Below are positions 57,858 to 64,000 of a stretch of DNA of 64,000 nt, one piece after another (within the stretch, counting starts at the first letter, position 1; every line of letters starts with the position of its first letter). Both the position numbers and the translations under genes were made by a program. The stretch lies in assembly GCA_016771945.1 (NCBI GenBank), contig QZLF01000001.1, positions 763,447-827,446 on the forward strand. The letters are read 5' to 3'. The DNA comes from Candidatus Leucobacter sulfamidivorax. Its GTDB lineage: Bacteria > Actinomycetota > Actinomycetes > Actinomycetales > Microbacteriaceae. Under the pieces are notes generated by a model that saw only the letters and a program-made list of their open reading frames with translations, did not search any database and had not been told where the DNA came from.

Positions 57858-57876
57858 CGGGCTCGCGCGAAGAGGC

Positions 57877-57912
57877 GATCCGCTGCTCGCTCTCAGGGCC
57901 GAGCAGCGGATC
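57877..57912. terminator. Strong hairpin after the meta-cleavage operon
   Basis: GATCCGCTGCTCG (57877-57889) and its exact complement (57900-57912) form a 13-bp stem with a 10-nt loop, 20 bp after the SDR stop. There is little U-run after it. A likely terminator or transcript end for convergent genes. Confidence 0.6.
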
Positions 57913-57933
57913 ACTTCCCCACGCGTCCGGATA

Positions 57934-57957
57934 CGGAGCGGCGGATCCGCCGCTCCG
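57934..57957. repeat. 24-bp perfect palindrome centred on GGATCC
   Basis: CGGAGCGGCGGATC is followed by its mirror complement, giving a 24-bp perfect palindrome a few bases before the stop of the minus-strand IMPase-like gene at 57960. It may end that transcript. Confidence 0.6.
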
Positions 57958-57959
57958 CG

Positions 57960-58817
57960 TCACAGCTCGGCGTACGCCGCCTCGATCTCCGCCAGCAGCT
58001 CGCGGGCCAGGGCGGGAGCCGCCGCGATCAGCATCGACTCGCCCGGCAGCGCGCCTTCGCGGCCGAGCAGGAGCGCACCGGACTCGCGGGCGATCAGCGC
58101 ACCGGCCGCGTAATCCCAGGGCTGCAGCCCGCGCTCGTAGTACGCGTCGAGGCGGCCGGCCGCGAGCAGGCACAGATCGGTCGCGGCAGAGCCCATGCGG
58201 CGGATATCGCGCACCTGCGGGATCAGCCGGCGCACGACCTCCGCCTGCTCGGTGCGCCGCTCGACCGTGTAGCCGAAGCCGGTAGCGACGAGCGCGGTGC
58301 CGAGCCCGGTCTCCGCGGGCCCGGCGAGCGCCGCGCCGTTCAGCCGGGCGCCGCCGCCCTCGAACGCGGTGAAGAGCTCGTCGGTCACGGGCAGGTAGAC
58401 GGCCCCGGCGACGGCCCGCCGCCCGTCCTCGGTGTTGCCGGCGCGCGCGTCCGCGGGGGAGTCGTCGGCGATCGTCGCGGCCACGCTCACCGCGTAGGCG
58501 GGCAGCTGGTAGAGGTAGTTCACCGTGCCGTCGATGGGGTCGACCACCCAGGTGATGCCGCTGGAGCCCGCGACGCTCGCGCCCTCCTCGCCGAGCACCC
58601 CGTCATCGGGGCGCAGCGCGGCGAGGCCCTCGGCGAGCAGGCGCTCGGCCTCCCGGTCGGCGGCGGTCACGACGTCCACCGCGCTCGACTTCGTCGCCGC
58701 GACGTCGACCCCCGCGTCGCGCAGCGAGCGGACCACCCCGCCCACGCTGCGCGCGAGCGACCCCGCCGTCTCTGCCAGTGAGGAGAGGACGGCGGGGTCG
58801 ATCGGTGCGAGGCTCAT
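57960..58817 (-). CDS. Inositol-monophosphatase-family protein
   Basis: A 285-residue member of the IMPase/Li-sensitive phosphatase superfamily. Metal-binding motifs are LGEEGAS, the DPIDGTVNYLYQLP box and QPWDYAAGALIARESG. It could dephosphorylate inositol phosphate, histidinol phosphate or a similar sugar phosphate. TAGGCT lies 6 nt before ATG 58817 (leaderless). Confidence 0.92.
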   Translation of the reverse strand: MSLAPIDPAVLSSLAETAGSLARSVGGVVRSLRDAGVDVAATKSSAVDVVTAADREAERLLAEGLAALRPDDGVLGEEGASVAGSSGITWVVDPIDGTVNYLYQLPAYAVSVAATIADDSPADARAGNTEDGRRAVAGAVYLPVTDELFTAFEGGGARLNGAALAGPAETGLGTALVATGFGYTVERRTEQAEVVRRLIPQVRDIRRMGSAATDLCLLAAGRLDAYYERGLQPWDYAAGALIARESGALLLGREGALPGESMLIAAAPALARELLAEIEAAYAEL

Positions 58818-58833
58818 GATCCGAGCCTAGCGA

Positions 58834-60072
58834 TCAGCGGGCGGCGGCTGCCTCCGCAGCGGCGACCTCGGTCTCGTCGAGGGCGTACGCCTCCTCGCCG
58901 TGGGCGATGGTGTCGATGCCGGCCTCCTCGACCTCCGCGGGAACGCGGAGCCCGGTGACGAGCTTCACGCCGAGGGCGATGAGGAGCGATACGACGAAGG
59001 AGTAGATCGCGACTCCCACCACGGCGATCGCCTGGACCAGCAGCAGCCCGCCGTTGCCACCCGTGAACAGGCCGTCGTCGAAGGCGAAGAAGCCGAGGTA
59101 GAGCGAGCCGATCACGCCGGCGACCAGGTGCAGGCCGACCACGTCGAGCGAGTCGTCGTAGCCGAGGCGGTACTTCCAGTCGATCGCGAAGGCGCAGGCG
59201 GCGCCCGCGATGAGGCCCAGCAGCAGTGCCCACATCGGCGAGATGTTGAGCGCGGAGGGGGTGATCGCGACGAGGCCGGCGATCGCGCCCGAGGCGGCGC
59301 CGACGACACTCGGCTTCTTGCCGCGCAGGGCGTCGATGATGAGCCAGCCGATGATGCCCGCCGCCGGTGCGCCGAGGGTGTTCACCAGGATCAGGCCGGC
59401 TTCGCCCACCTCGGTCGAGAGGCCCGCGTTGAAGCCGATCCAGCCGAACCACAGCAGGGCGGCGCCGATCGTGACGAGCGGCACGCTGTGAGGCTTGTGC
59501 GATCCGGGTGCGAAGCCGCGGCGCTTGCCGGCGACGATCGCGAGGGCCAGAGCCGCCGCACCCGCGTTGATGTGGATCGCCGTGCCGCCCGCGAGGTCGA
59601 TCACGTCGGGGGTGCCGAGCCAGGTGCCGAGCTGCATGATCCAGCCTCCGCCCCAGACCCACGCCGCGACCGGGAAGTAGACGAGCGTCGCCCAGACGCC
59701 CGCGAAGAGCACCCAGGACCCGAGGCCGACGCGATCGGCGATGGCGCCCGAGATGAGGGCGGTCGTGATCATGGCGAAGACCGCGCCGAAGCCGACGCCG
59801 ATGAAGGTGCCGGGATCGGTCTCGATCAGGCCGAAGTCCTTGAAGGGGCTGCCGGCGAAGCCGGACTCCCCGTCTGCGAAGTAGCTCATGCTGTAGCCGA
59901 AGAGGATCCACAGCATCCCGACGACGCCCATGGCGCTGACGCTGAAGAGCATCATGTTGACGACCGAGCGCACGCGCACGAGCCCTCCGTAGAAGAGCGC
60001 GAGGCCGGGGGTCATGATGAGCACGAGTGCGGCACTCGCGAGTGTCCAGACATCTGTGGCTGCCAGTTCCAT
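58834..60072 (-). CDS. amtB: Ammonium transporter
   Basis: A 412-residue Amt/MEP/Rh channel with about 11 membrane segments: SAALVLIMTPGLALFYGGLV near the start, DLAGGTAIHINAG, and GYDDSLDVVGLHLVAG, where the conserved pore histidines lie. It takes up ammonia. ATG at 60072 has AAAGGAT upstream. No glnK gene follows it. A GlnR-like box lies about 140 bp upstream. Confidence 0.95.
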   Translation of the reverse strand: MELAATDVWTLASAALVLIMTPGLALFYGGLVRVRSVVNMMLFSVSAMGVVGMLWILFGYSMSYFADGESGFAGSPFKDFGLIETDPGTFIGVGFGAVFAMITTALISGAIADRVGLGSWVLFAGVWATLVYFPVAAWVWGGGWIMQLGTWLGTPDVIDLAGGTAIHINAGAAALALAIVAGKRRGFAPGSHKPHSVPLVTIGAALLWFGWIGFNAGLSTEVGEAGLILVNTLGAPAAGIIGWLIIDALRGKKPSVVGAASGAIAGLVAITPSALNISPMWALLLGLIAGAACAFAIDWKYRLGYDDSLDVVGLHLVAGVIGSLYLGFFAFDDGLFTGGNGGLLLVQAIAVVGVAIYSFVVSLLIALGVKLVTGLRVPAEVEEAGIDTIAHGEEAYALDETEVAAAEAAAAR

Positions 60073-60212
60073 CCGGCACCATCCTTTCTCTCGGATCGGC
60101 TCCGAGGTGATCGGTCGCCTCGCCCGGGGGGACGAGACCCTGGGAACAGTCTGTGCTGCGGCTGTTTCGCGACCGTCTCCGCAGGGTGAAGGCCGCATCA
60201 CGAGTGTGTTTC

Positions 60213-60228
60213 GTTCCGATTTCGTGAG
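60213..60228 (-). promoter_or_regulatory. Weak GlnR-like box upstream of amtB
   Basis: On the minus strand CTCAC-n6-GGAAC resembles the actinobacterial GlnR pattern gTnAC-n6-GaAAC with two differences. It lies in the 354-bp gap 60073-60426, which also holds a degenerate REP-like repeat and the rpsO promoter but no gene. Nitrogen control of amtB would be expected; the match is weak. Confidence 0.28.
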
Positions 60229-60238
60229 CCGCCGCCCC

Positions 60239-60297
60239 GCAAGGGGACGCGATCTGCTGTCCCGCCGGCCTGTTCAGAACGATTCGTGTCCCATTGC
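60239..60297. repeat. Degenerate copy of the ispG-type repeat
   Basis: GCAAGGGGACGCGATC (60239-60254) and GATTCGTGTCCCATTGC (60281-60297) are imperfect complements and share GCAAGGGGACGCGA with the perfect repeat after ispG. This shows that the element is dispersed in the genome. Confidence 0.55.
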
Positions 60298-60334
60298 CGG
60301 CCATCGGCGCGGGGTGAGGCGCCGGGAGAGGTGC

Positions 60335-60340
60335 TAGGAT
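60335..60340 (+). promoter_or_regulatory. Probable -10 box of rpsO
   Basis: TAGGAT lies 86 bp before the rpsO ATG, leaving a leader of about 80 nt. Unlike most genes here, rpsO therefore has a long 5' untranslated region, which is where S15 autoregulation acts in other bacteria. No clear -35 box is seen. Confidence 0.45.
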
Positions 60341-60426
60341 ATGAAGGTTGCCGTCGAACGGCCGCGGATCGAGAGAGCCCCAGCACCCCGCTGGCGGCGC
60401 CGCGCAGCAACAGGAAGGGGATCCCC

Positions 60427-60696
60427 ATGGCACTGGAAGCACAGGTCAAGAAGGCGATCATCGAAGAGTACGCGACGACCCCCGGTGATACCGGGTCCCC
60501 CGAGGTGCAGGTCGCGCTGCTCACCCAGCGGATCAAGGACCTCACCGAGCACCTGAAGACCCACAAGCACGATCACCACTCGCGCCGCGGTCTGCTGCTG
60601 CTCGTCGGTCAGCGCCGCCGCCTGCTCGGCTACCTGCAGGAAGTCGACATCGCGCGGTACCGCTCGCTCATCGAGCGTTTGGGACTTCGCCGCTAG
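60427..60696 (+). CDS. rpsO: 30S ribosomal protein S15
   Basis: An 89-residue S15 with [48 protein letters not shown] and the end [12 protein letters not shown]. It binds 16S rRNA in the 30S subunit. ATG at 60427 has AGGAAGGGG. The stop codon lies at the centre of a perfect palindrome (60682-60707). Confidence 0.98.
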   Translation: MALEAQVKKAIIEEYATTPGDTGSPEVQVALLTQRIKDLTEHLKTHKHDHHSRRGLLLLVGQRRRLLGYLQEVDIARYRSLIERLGLRR

Positions 60697-60707
60697 CGGC
60701 GAAGTCC
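60682..60707. repeat. Perfect palindrome centred on the rpsO stop codon
   Basis: GGACTTCGCCGC (60682-60693) and GCGGCGAAGTCC (60696-60707) are exact complements around a TA centre, so the last four codons of rpsO and its TAG form the stem. A second perfect stem, CGCGGAAGCC/GGCTTCCGCG, follows at 60725-60746. Confidence 0.7.
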
Positions 60708-60724
60708 TCGGGCAGCGCATCTGT

Positions 60725-60746
60725 CGCGGAAGCCGAGGCTTCCGCG
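60725..60746. repeat. 10-bp-arm hairpin after rpsO (REP-like)
   Basis: CGCGGAAGCC (60725-60734) and GGCTTCCGCG (60737-60746) are exact complements with a 2-nt centre. The core GGAAGC/GCTTCC is shared with the element inside the LOG gene. Confidence 0.6.
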
Positions 60747-60780
60747 GGCGCCGCTGGGCGAATCGCCTCGAGACCTCGAA

Positions 60781-60812
60781 GCGCCCCCGATCCCGAAAGG
60801 GAACGGGGGCGC
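60781..60812. terminator. Rho-independent-type terminator after rpsO
   Basis: GCGCCCCCGATCCC, a GAAA loop and GGGAACGGGGGCGC form a strong stem with one internal mismatch, followed by TTCT and preceded by AA. It can end rpsO transcription and, read the other way, transcription from the convergent aminotransferase gene. Confidence 0.75.
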
Positions 60813-60848
60813 TTCTGCGTGCACCCGCGCCTCGCCCTCGCCCGACGC

Positions 60849-60913
60849 ATACGGCGGTGGCGAGTGTGACGCCCGGAGAGGCTCTCCGGAGTGTACGCTC
60901 GCCACCGCCGTAT
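60849..60913. repeat. Nested inverted repeat between rpsO and the aminotransferase gene
   Basis: ATACGGCGGTGGCGAG (60849-60864) and its exact complement (60898-60913) enclose a second palindrome, CCGGAGAG/CTCTCCGG. The 65-bp nested structure lies in the 239-bp convergent gap 60697-60935, which holds no gene. Confidence 0.7.
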
Positions 60914-60935
60914 ACGTTCAGCGGAAAGCGGGGCC

Positions 60936-62330
60936 TCAGATCCTTGCCGAGGCGTCCTTCAGCACGCTGCGCAGGATCCCGCCGATCTCCGCGAACTCCG
61001 CCGGGCCGATGGTCAGCGGCGGGGCGAGCTGGATCACGGGGTCTCCCCGGTCGTCGGCGCGGCAGTAGAGGCCGGCCTCCCAGAGCGCGGGGGAGAGGTA
61101 GTCGCGCAGCAGGCGATCCGACTCCTCGGCGTTGAAGGTCTCCCGGGTGGCCTTGTCCTTCACGAGCTCGATGCCGAAGAAGTAGCCCTCGCCGCGCACG
61201 TCGCCGACGATGTCGATGTCGAGCAGCTGCTCGAGCTCGGCGCGGAACTGCGGGCTCAGCTCGCGCACCCGCCCGTTGAGGTCCTCCTCCTCGAAGATGT
61301 CGAGGTTCGCGAGCGCGGCGGCCGCGGCGGCCGGGTGGCCGGCGAAGGTGAAGCCGTGGTAGAAGGTGTTCTCCGTCGACTCGAAGGGCTCGGAGATGCG
61401 ATCCGCCACGAGCATCGCGCCCATCGGCACGTAGCCCGAGGTGATGCCCTTCGCCGAGGTGATGATGTCGGGCTCGTAGCCGAGCACCCGCGAGGCGAAG
61501 AAGTCGCCGACGCGGCCGTAGGCGCAGATGACCTCGTCGCTGACGAGCAGGACGTCGTACTCGTCGCAGATCTCGCGCACCCGCTTGAAGTAGCCGGGGG
61601 GCGGGGGGAAGCAGCCGCCCGAGTTCTGCACGGGCTCGAGGAACACCGCCGCCACGGTCTCGGGGCCCTCGAAGAGGATCGCCTCCTCGATGCGGTTCGC
61701 CGCCCACAGGCCGAAGGCCTCGAGGTCGTCGGCCGGCGCGCCCATCTCGGCGGCGCGGTAGAAGTTCGTGTTCGGCACGCGGTGGCCGCCGGGGGTCAGC
61801 GGCTCGTAGAACTTCTTCATGTCGGGGATGCCGGTGATGGCGAGGGCCCCCTGCGGGGTGCCGTGATAGGCGACCGCGCGCGAGATCACCTTGTGCTTCA
61901 TCGGCTGGCCCTTGATCTTGAAGTAGTGCTTCGCCAGCTTGAACGCCGACTCCACGGCCTCGCCGCCGCCCGTCGTGAAGAACACCTTGTTCATCTGACC
62001 GGGGGCGTACGAGGCGAGCCGCTCGGCGAGCTCGACCGCCGCCGGGTGGGCGTACGACCAGATGGGCATGAAGTCGAGCTGCCGCATCTGCTTCGCCGCG
62101 GCCTCGACGATGCGCTCCCGGCCGTGGCCGGCGTTCACCACGAAGAGGCCCGCGAGCCCGTCGATGTAGGCCTTGCCGGAGGCGTCGTAGATGTGGTGGC
62201 CCTCCGCGCGGGTGATGACGGGGATGCCGTCGTTCAGCACCTTGCGGTTCGTGAAGTGCGGCCAGAGATGGCGCTTGGCCTTGGCCTGGGTGCCGGCGGT
62301 GTCGACGGCGGCGGTCGGATCGTAGGACAT
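60936..62330 (-). CDS. Class III aminotransferase (putrescine/beta-alanine/GABA type)
   Basis: A 464-residue PLP-dependent class III aminotransferase. TTGGGEAVESAFKLAKHYF, EPVQNSGGCFPPP, VSDEVICAYGRVG and the PLP lysine in TSAKGITSGYVPMG are plain. The set resembles omega-aminotransferases that use pyruvate with putrescine, beta-alanine or similar amines. It is followed upstream by an Lrp-type regulator and, across one gene, by an aldehyde dehydrogenase, so a route from amine to aldehyde to acid is likely. Confidence 0.92.
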   Translation of the reverse strand: MSYDPTAAVDTAGTQAKAKRHLWPHFTNRKVLNDGIPVITRAEGHHIYDASGKAYIDGLAGLFVVNAGHGRERIVEAAAKQMRQLDFMPIWSYAHPAAVELAERLASYAPGQMNKVFFTTGGGEAVESAFKLAKHYFKIKGQPMKHKVISRAVAYHGTPQGALAITGIPDMKKFYEPLTPGGHRVPNTNFYRAAEMGAPADDLEAFGLWAANRIEEAILFEGPETVAAVFLEPVQNSGGCFPPPPGYFKRVREICDEYDVLLVSDEVICAYGRVGDFFASRVLGYEPDIITSAKGITSGYVPMGAMLVADRISEPFESTENTFYHGFTFAGHPAAAAAALANLDIFEEEDLNGRVRELSPQFRAELEQLLDIDIVGDVRGEGYFFGIELVKDKATRETFNAEESDRLLRDYLSPALWEAGLYCRADDRGDPVIQLAPPLTIGPAEFAEIGGILRSVLKDASARI

Positions 62331-62332
62331 GG

Positions 62333-62800
62333 TTATCGTGTTCCCCAGTCGTATTTCTGTTTCTTGAGTTGCAGGTAGAGGAAGGTCTCGGTGGAGGAGA
62401 CGCCCTCGATCCCGCGGATCTCGCGGTTCAGCAGATCGATGAGGGCGTCGTCGTCCTCGCAGACGATCTCCGCGAGGATGTCGAAGCTGCCGGCGCTGAG
62501 CACCACGTAGTCGACCTCGGGTATCTCGACGAGCCGGTCTGCGACGGCCCGCATGTCGCCCTTGACGCGGATGCCGATCATCGCCTGGCGCTTGAAGCCG
62601 AGGCTGAGGGGATCGGTCACCGCGACGATCTGCATGACGCCGGACTCGGTGAGCTTCTGCACCCGCTGGCGCGCCGCGGCCTCGCTGAGGCCCACCGCCT
62701 TGCCGATCTCGGCATAGGAGCGGCGACCGTCGCGCTGCAACTGCTCGATGATCGCCTTCGAGATGTCGTCGAGCGCGGGAGTGCTCTTCTTGGTGCTCAC
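62333..62800 (-). CDS. Lrp/AsnC-family regulator
   Basis: A 155-residue Lrp/AsnC regulator: helix-turn-helix LDDISKAIIEQLQRDGRRSYAEIGKAVGLSEAAARQRV in part (GRRSYAEIGKAVGLSEAAAR) and an AsnC ligand domain with YVVLSAGSFDILAEI. GTG at 62800 with AGGA 8 nt upstream is preferred to the longer ATG frame. It lies 2 bp before the aminotransferase gene and probably controls it and the aldehyde dehydrogenase gene. Confidence 0.9.
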   Translation of the reverse strand: MSTKKSTPALDDISKAIIEQLQRDGRRSYAEIGKAVGLSEAAARQRVQKLTESGVMQIVAVTDPLSLGFKRQAMIGIRVKGDMRAVADRLVEIPEVDYVVLSAGSFDILAEIVCEDDDALIDLLNREIRGIEGVSSTETFLYLQLKKQKYDWGTR

Positions 62801-62943
62801 GCTATCGATCCTGACAGCAGATCGCAGAAAAAGCAAAGGAATTCGGCTTATTCCCGGTGTTATGCAACTGATTCCGGTGTTTCAGGATCCGAAACGGGCC
62901 GCGGAGCGGGACGGGCCGGGGCGGACTGCCCGAGCGGAAGCCC

Positions 62944-63444
62944 TCAGTAGAGGAGATTGACGATGAGGCCGCCGAGGAGGCCGGTCACCATGGCGACGAG
63001 GCTCAGGCAGACCGCGACGAGGGAGCCGATCGCCGTCCAGCGCAGGCGCGGCGCGCTCTTCTGCAGCACCCCCGCGAGCGCGAGCGCTCCGGCGATCAGC
63101 AGCACGAAGACGTTGATGCCCGTCTGGATCAGGGAGACGAGCGAGAAGTCCAGGCCGATCTGGATGGCCAGGAAGAACTGGAAGGCCGGGGCGAAGAGCG
63201 TGCCGAGCGCCTGCAGCAGCAGGATCACGAGGGCGATGACGCCGAGGATGTTCACGCGCCCGCCGGCCGCGTGCGGCGCCTGGGGCTGCGGCGCCGGCTG
63301 CCACGCTGGCGGCTGCGGCTGCGGCTGCGGCGCGTAGGTCGGGGGCACCTGGTACTGCGGAGCCGTGTGACCCTGGGGCGGGGCGTAGCCCGGCTGGGCC
63401 TGGGAAGGGGACTGCGGCTGCTGCGGGATTCCGGGGGTGCTCAT
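62944..63444 (-). CDS. Small Pro/Gln-rich membrane protein
   Basis: A 166-residue protein with a Pro/Gln-rich cytoplasmic or exposed N-terminus (residues 1-62, many PQPQ repeats) and three hydrophobic segments (about 66-95, 105-125 and 137-165). I recognise no family. TAGGGT lies 7 nt before ATG 63444 (leaderless). It separates the Lrp gene from the divergent aldehyde dehydrogenase gene. Confidence 0.7.
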   Translation of the reverse strand: MSTPGIPQQPQSPSQAQPGYAPPQGHTAPQYQVPPTYAPQPQPQPPAWQPAPQPQAPHAAGGRVNILGVIALVILLLQALGTLFAPAFQFFLAIQIGLDFSLVSLIQTGINVFVLLIAGALALAGVLQKSAPRLRWTAIGSLVAVCLSLVAMVTGLLGGLIVNLLY

Positions 63445-63624
63445 GCGATCCACCCTATGCCCGCGTGCGCGCTCGCCGCGGGGAGCCCGAGCCGCCGTGC
63501 GCAACGATACGGGCGTACAGTAGCGATAAAAACAAGTGATTCAGCGGCGTTGCGCGAAGATTTCGACGGATTCAATCGAAACAAAGTGTTTTCTCCGAGG
63601 GTGAATCTCCTCTAGCATTGCGCC

Positions 63625-64000
63625 ATGCGCACACTCGAGAACTACATCGACGGCGAATTCGTGCCGTCCCTGTCAAAGCAGAGCTTCGACGTCGTCGATC
63701 CGGTGACGGAGCAGGTGATCGCCCGCTCACCCGTGTCGACGGCGGAGGACGTGGATCGCGCCTACCGTGCGGCGGAGGCGGCCTTCCGGGGCGAAGAGGG
63801 AGCGGGGGGCGGCGAGTGGGGTGAGACGACCCCGCAGGAGCGCTCGCTCGCGCTGTGGCGCATCGCCGAGGAGATGGAGCGGCGCGTCGAGGAGTTCGCC
63901 GACGCCGAGTCGCTCGACTGCGGAAAGCCCAGGCACAGCATCGTCGCCGACGAGATCTCGCAGTCGATCGACCAGCTGCGCTTCTTCGCGGGCGCCGCCC
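63625..64000 (+). CDS. Aldehyde dehydrogenase, N-terminal part (cut by window)
   Basis: The first 125 codons of an aldehyde dehydrogenase: MRTLENYIDGEFVPS, FDVVDPVTEQVIARSPVSTAEDVDRAY and ADAESLDCGKP. The last run resembles gamma-aminobutyraldehyde or betaine-aldehyde dehydrogenases. TAGCAT (63613-63618) lies 6 nt before the ATG (leaderless). The 180-bp gap before it is AT-richer than the surroundings. It probably takes the aldehyde made by the class III aminotransferase. Confidence 0.88.
   Translation, partial: MRTLENYIDGEFVPSLSKQSFDVVDPVTEQVIARSPVSTAEDVDRAYRAAEAAFRGEEGAGGGEWGETTPQERSLALWRIAEEMERRVEEFADAESLDCGKPRHSIVADEISQSIDQLRFFAGAA

Noticed and set aside
60341-60556. Short open frame starting just after the rpsO -10 box
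   Set aside because: It overlaps rpsO in another frame, has no ribosome site and no recognisable product; the region is better read as the rpsO leader.

Overview
The window reads as chromosomal DNA of a high-GC actinobacterium, most likely a member of the Microbacteriaceae. This rests on codon usage and gene style only: GTG/TTG starts, dense ATGA/GTGA overlaps, many start codons about 6 nt after a TANNNT -10 box (leaderless transcripts), an MhuD-type heme oxygenase and an actinobacterial-type Rip1/IspG neighbourhood. No database search was possible. No tRNA, rRNA, CRISPR array, insertion sequence or prophage was recognised.

Region 1 (1-13245, mostly minus strand) is a peripheral catabolic island. 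A TetR regulator (12517) is divergent from an ABC importer (binding lipoprotein, double ATPase, permease). The importer is chained by short overlaps to an SsuD-like flavin monooxygenase, an SDR, a PuuE-like deacetylase-fold hydrolase, two alpha/beta hydrolases (one without its nucleophile), an N-carbamoylsarcosine-amidase-like hydrolase and a LysR regulator. A second PuuE-like hydrolase and a RutA/DszA-like flavin monooxygenase follow and run off the left edge. The gene set resembles a pathway for import, oxidation and hydrolytic opening of a cyclic amide, imide or ureide; the substrate is unknown.

Region 2 (13300-21130) is a glycine/serine unit. A tandem glycine riboswitch precedes gcvP, gcvT, gcvH, glyA and sdaA. 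gcvP carries an in-frame REP-like palindrome, a perfect inverted repeat follows gcvP, and the 5' end of gcvT is partly duplicated around a hairpin-rich insert.

Region 3 (21150-30857, plus strand) is a second catabolic island: DapA-like aldolase/lyase, luciferase-like monooxygenase, amidase, IclR regulator, Kbl-like PLP enzyme, M20 hydrolase, MHS-family symporter, hydroxyacid-dehydrogenase-like protein and RidA. Three copies of a TGTYGC-N7-GMAACA palindrome sit at 21150, 22179 and 27982 and are probable operators of the local IclR protein.

Region 4 (30921-52860) is core and housekeeping DNA: Rip1-like protease, M20 hydrolase, CapA-like and VanY-like surface proteins, ispG, a drug-type ABC exporter with a divergent TetR, RNB ribonuclease, LOG-family protein, a UvrA paralogue, CPBP protein, mhuD, aroQ, trmB, ogt, a frameshifted Ada-AlkA fusion and an AraC regulator.

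Region 5 (53141-57857) is a third catabolic operon, divergent from the AraC gene: flavin monooxygenase, alpha/beta hydrolase, XylF/DmpD-like meta-cleavage hydrolase, XylE-like catechol 2,3-dioxygenase and SDR. It looks like an aromatic meta-cleavage route.

Region 6 (57960-64000) holds an inositol-monophosphatase-like gene, amtB, rpsO, and a class III aminotransferase with an Lrp regulator. A small membrane protein and the start of an aldehyde dehydrogenase follow; the aminotransferase and dehydrogenase suggest polyamine/GABA-type catabolism. Several kinds of palindromic repeat lie between genes and, unusually, inside gcvP and the LOG gene.
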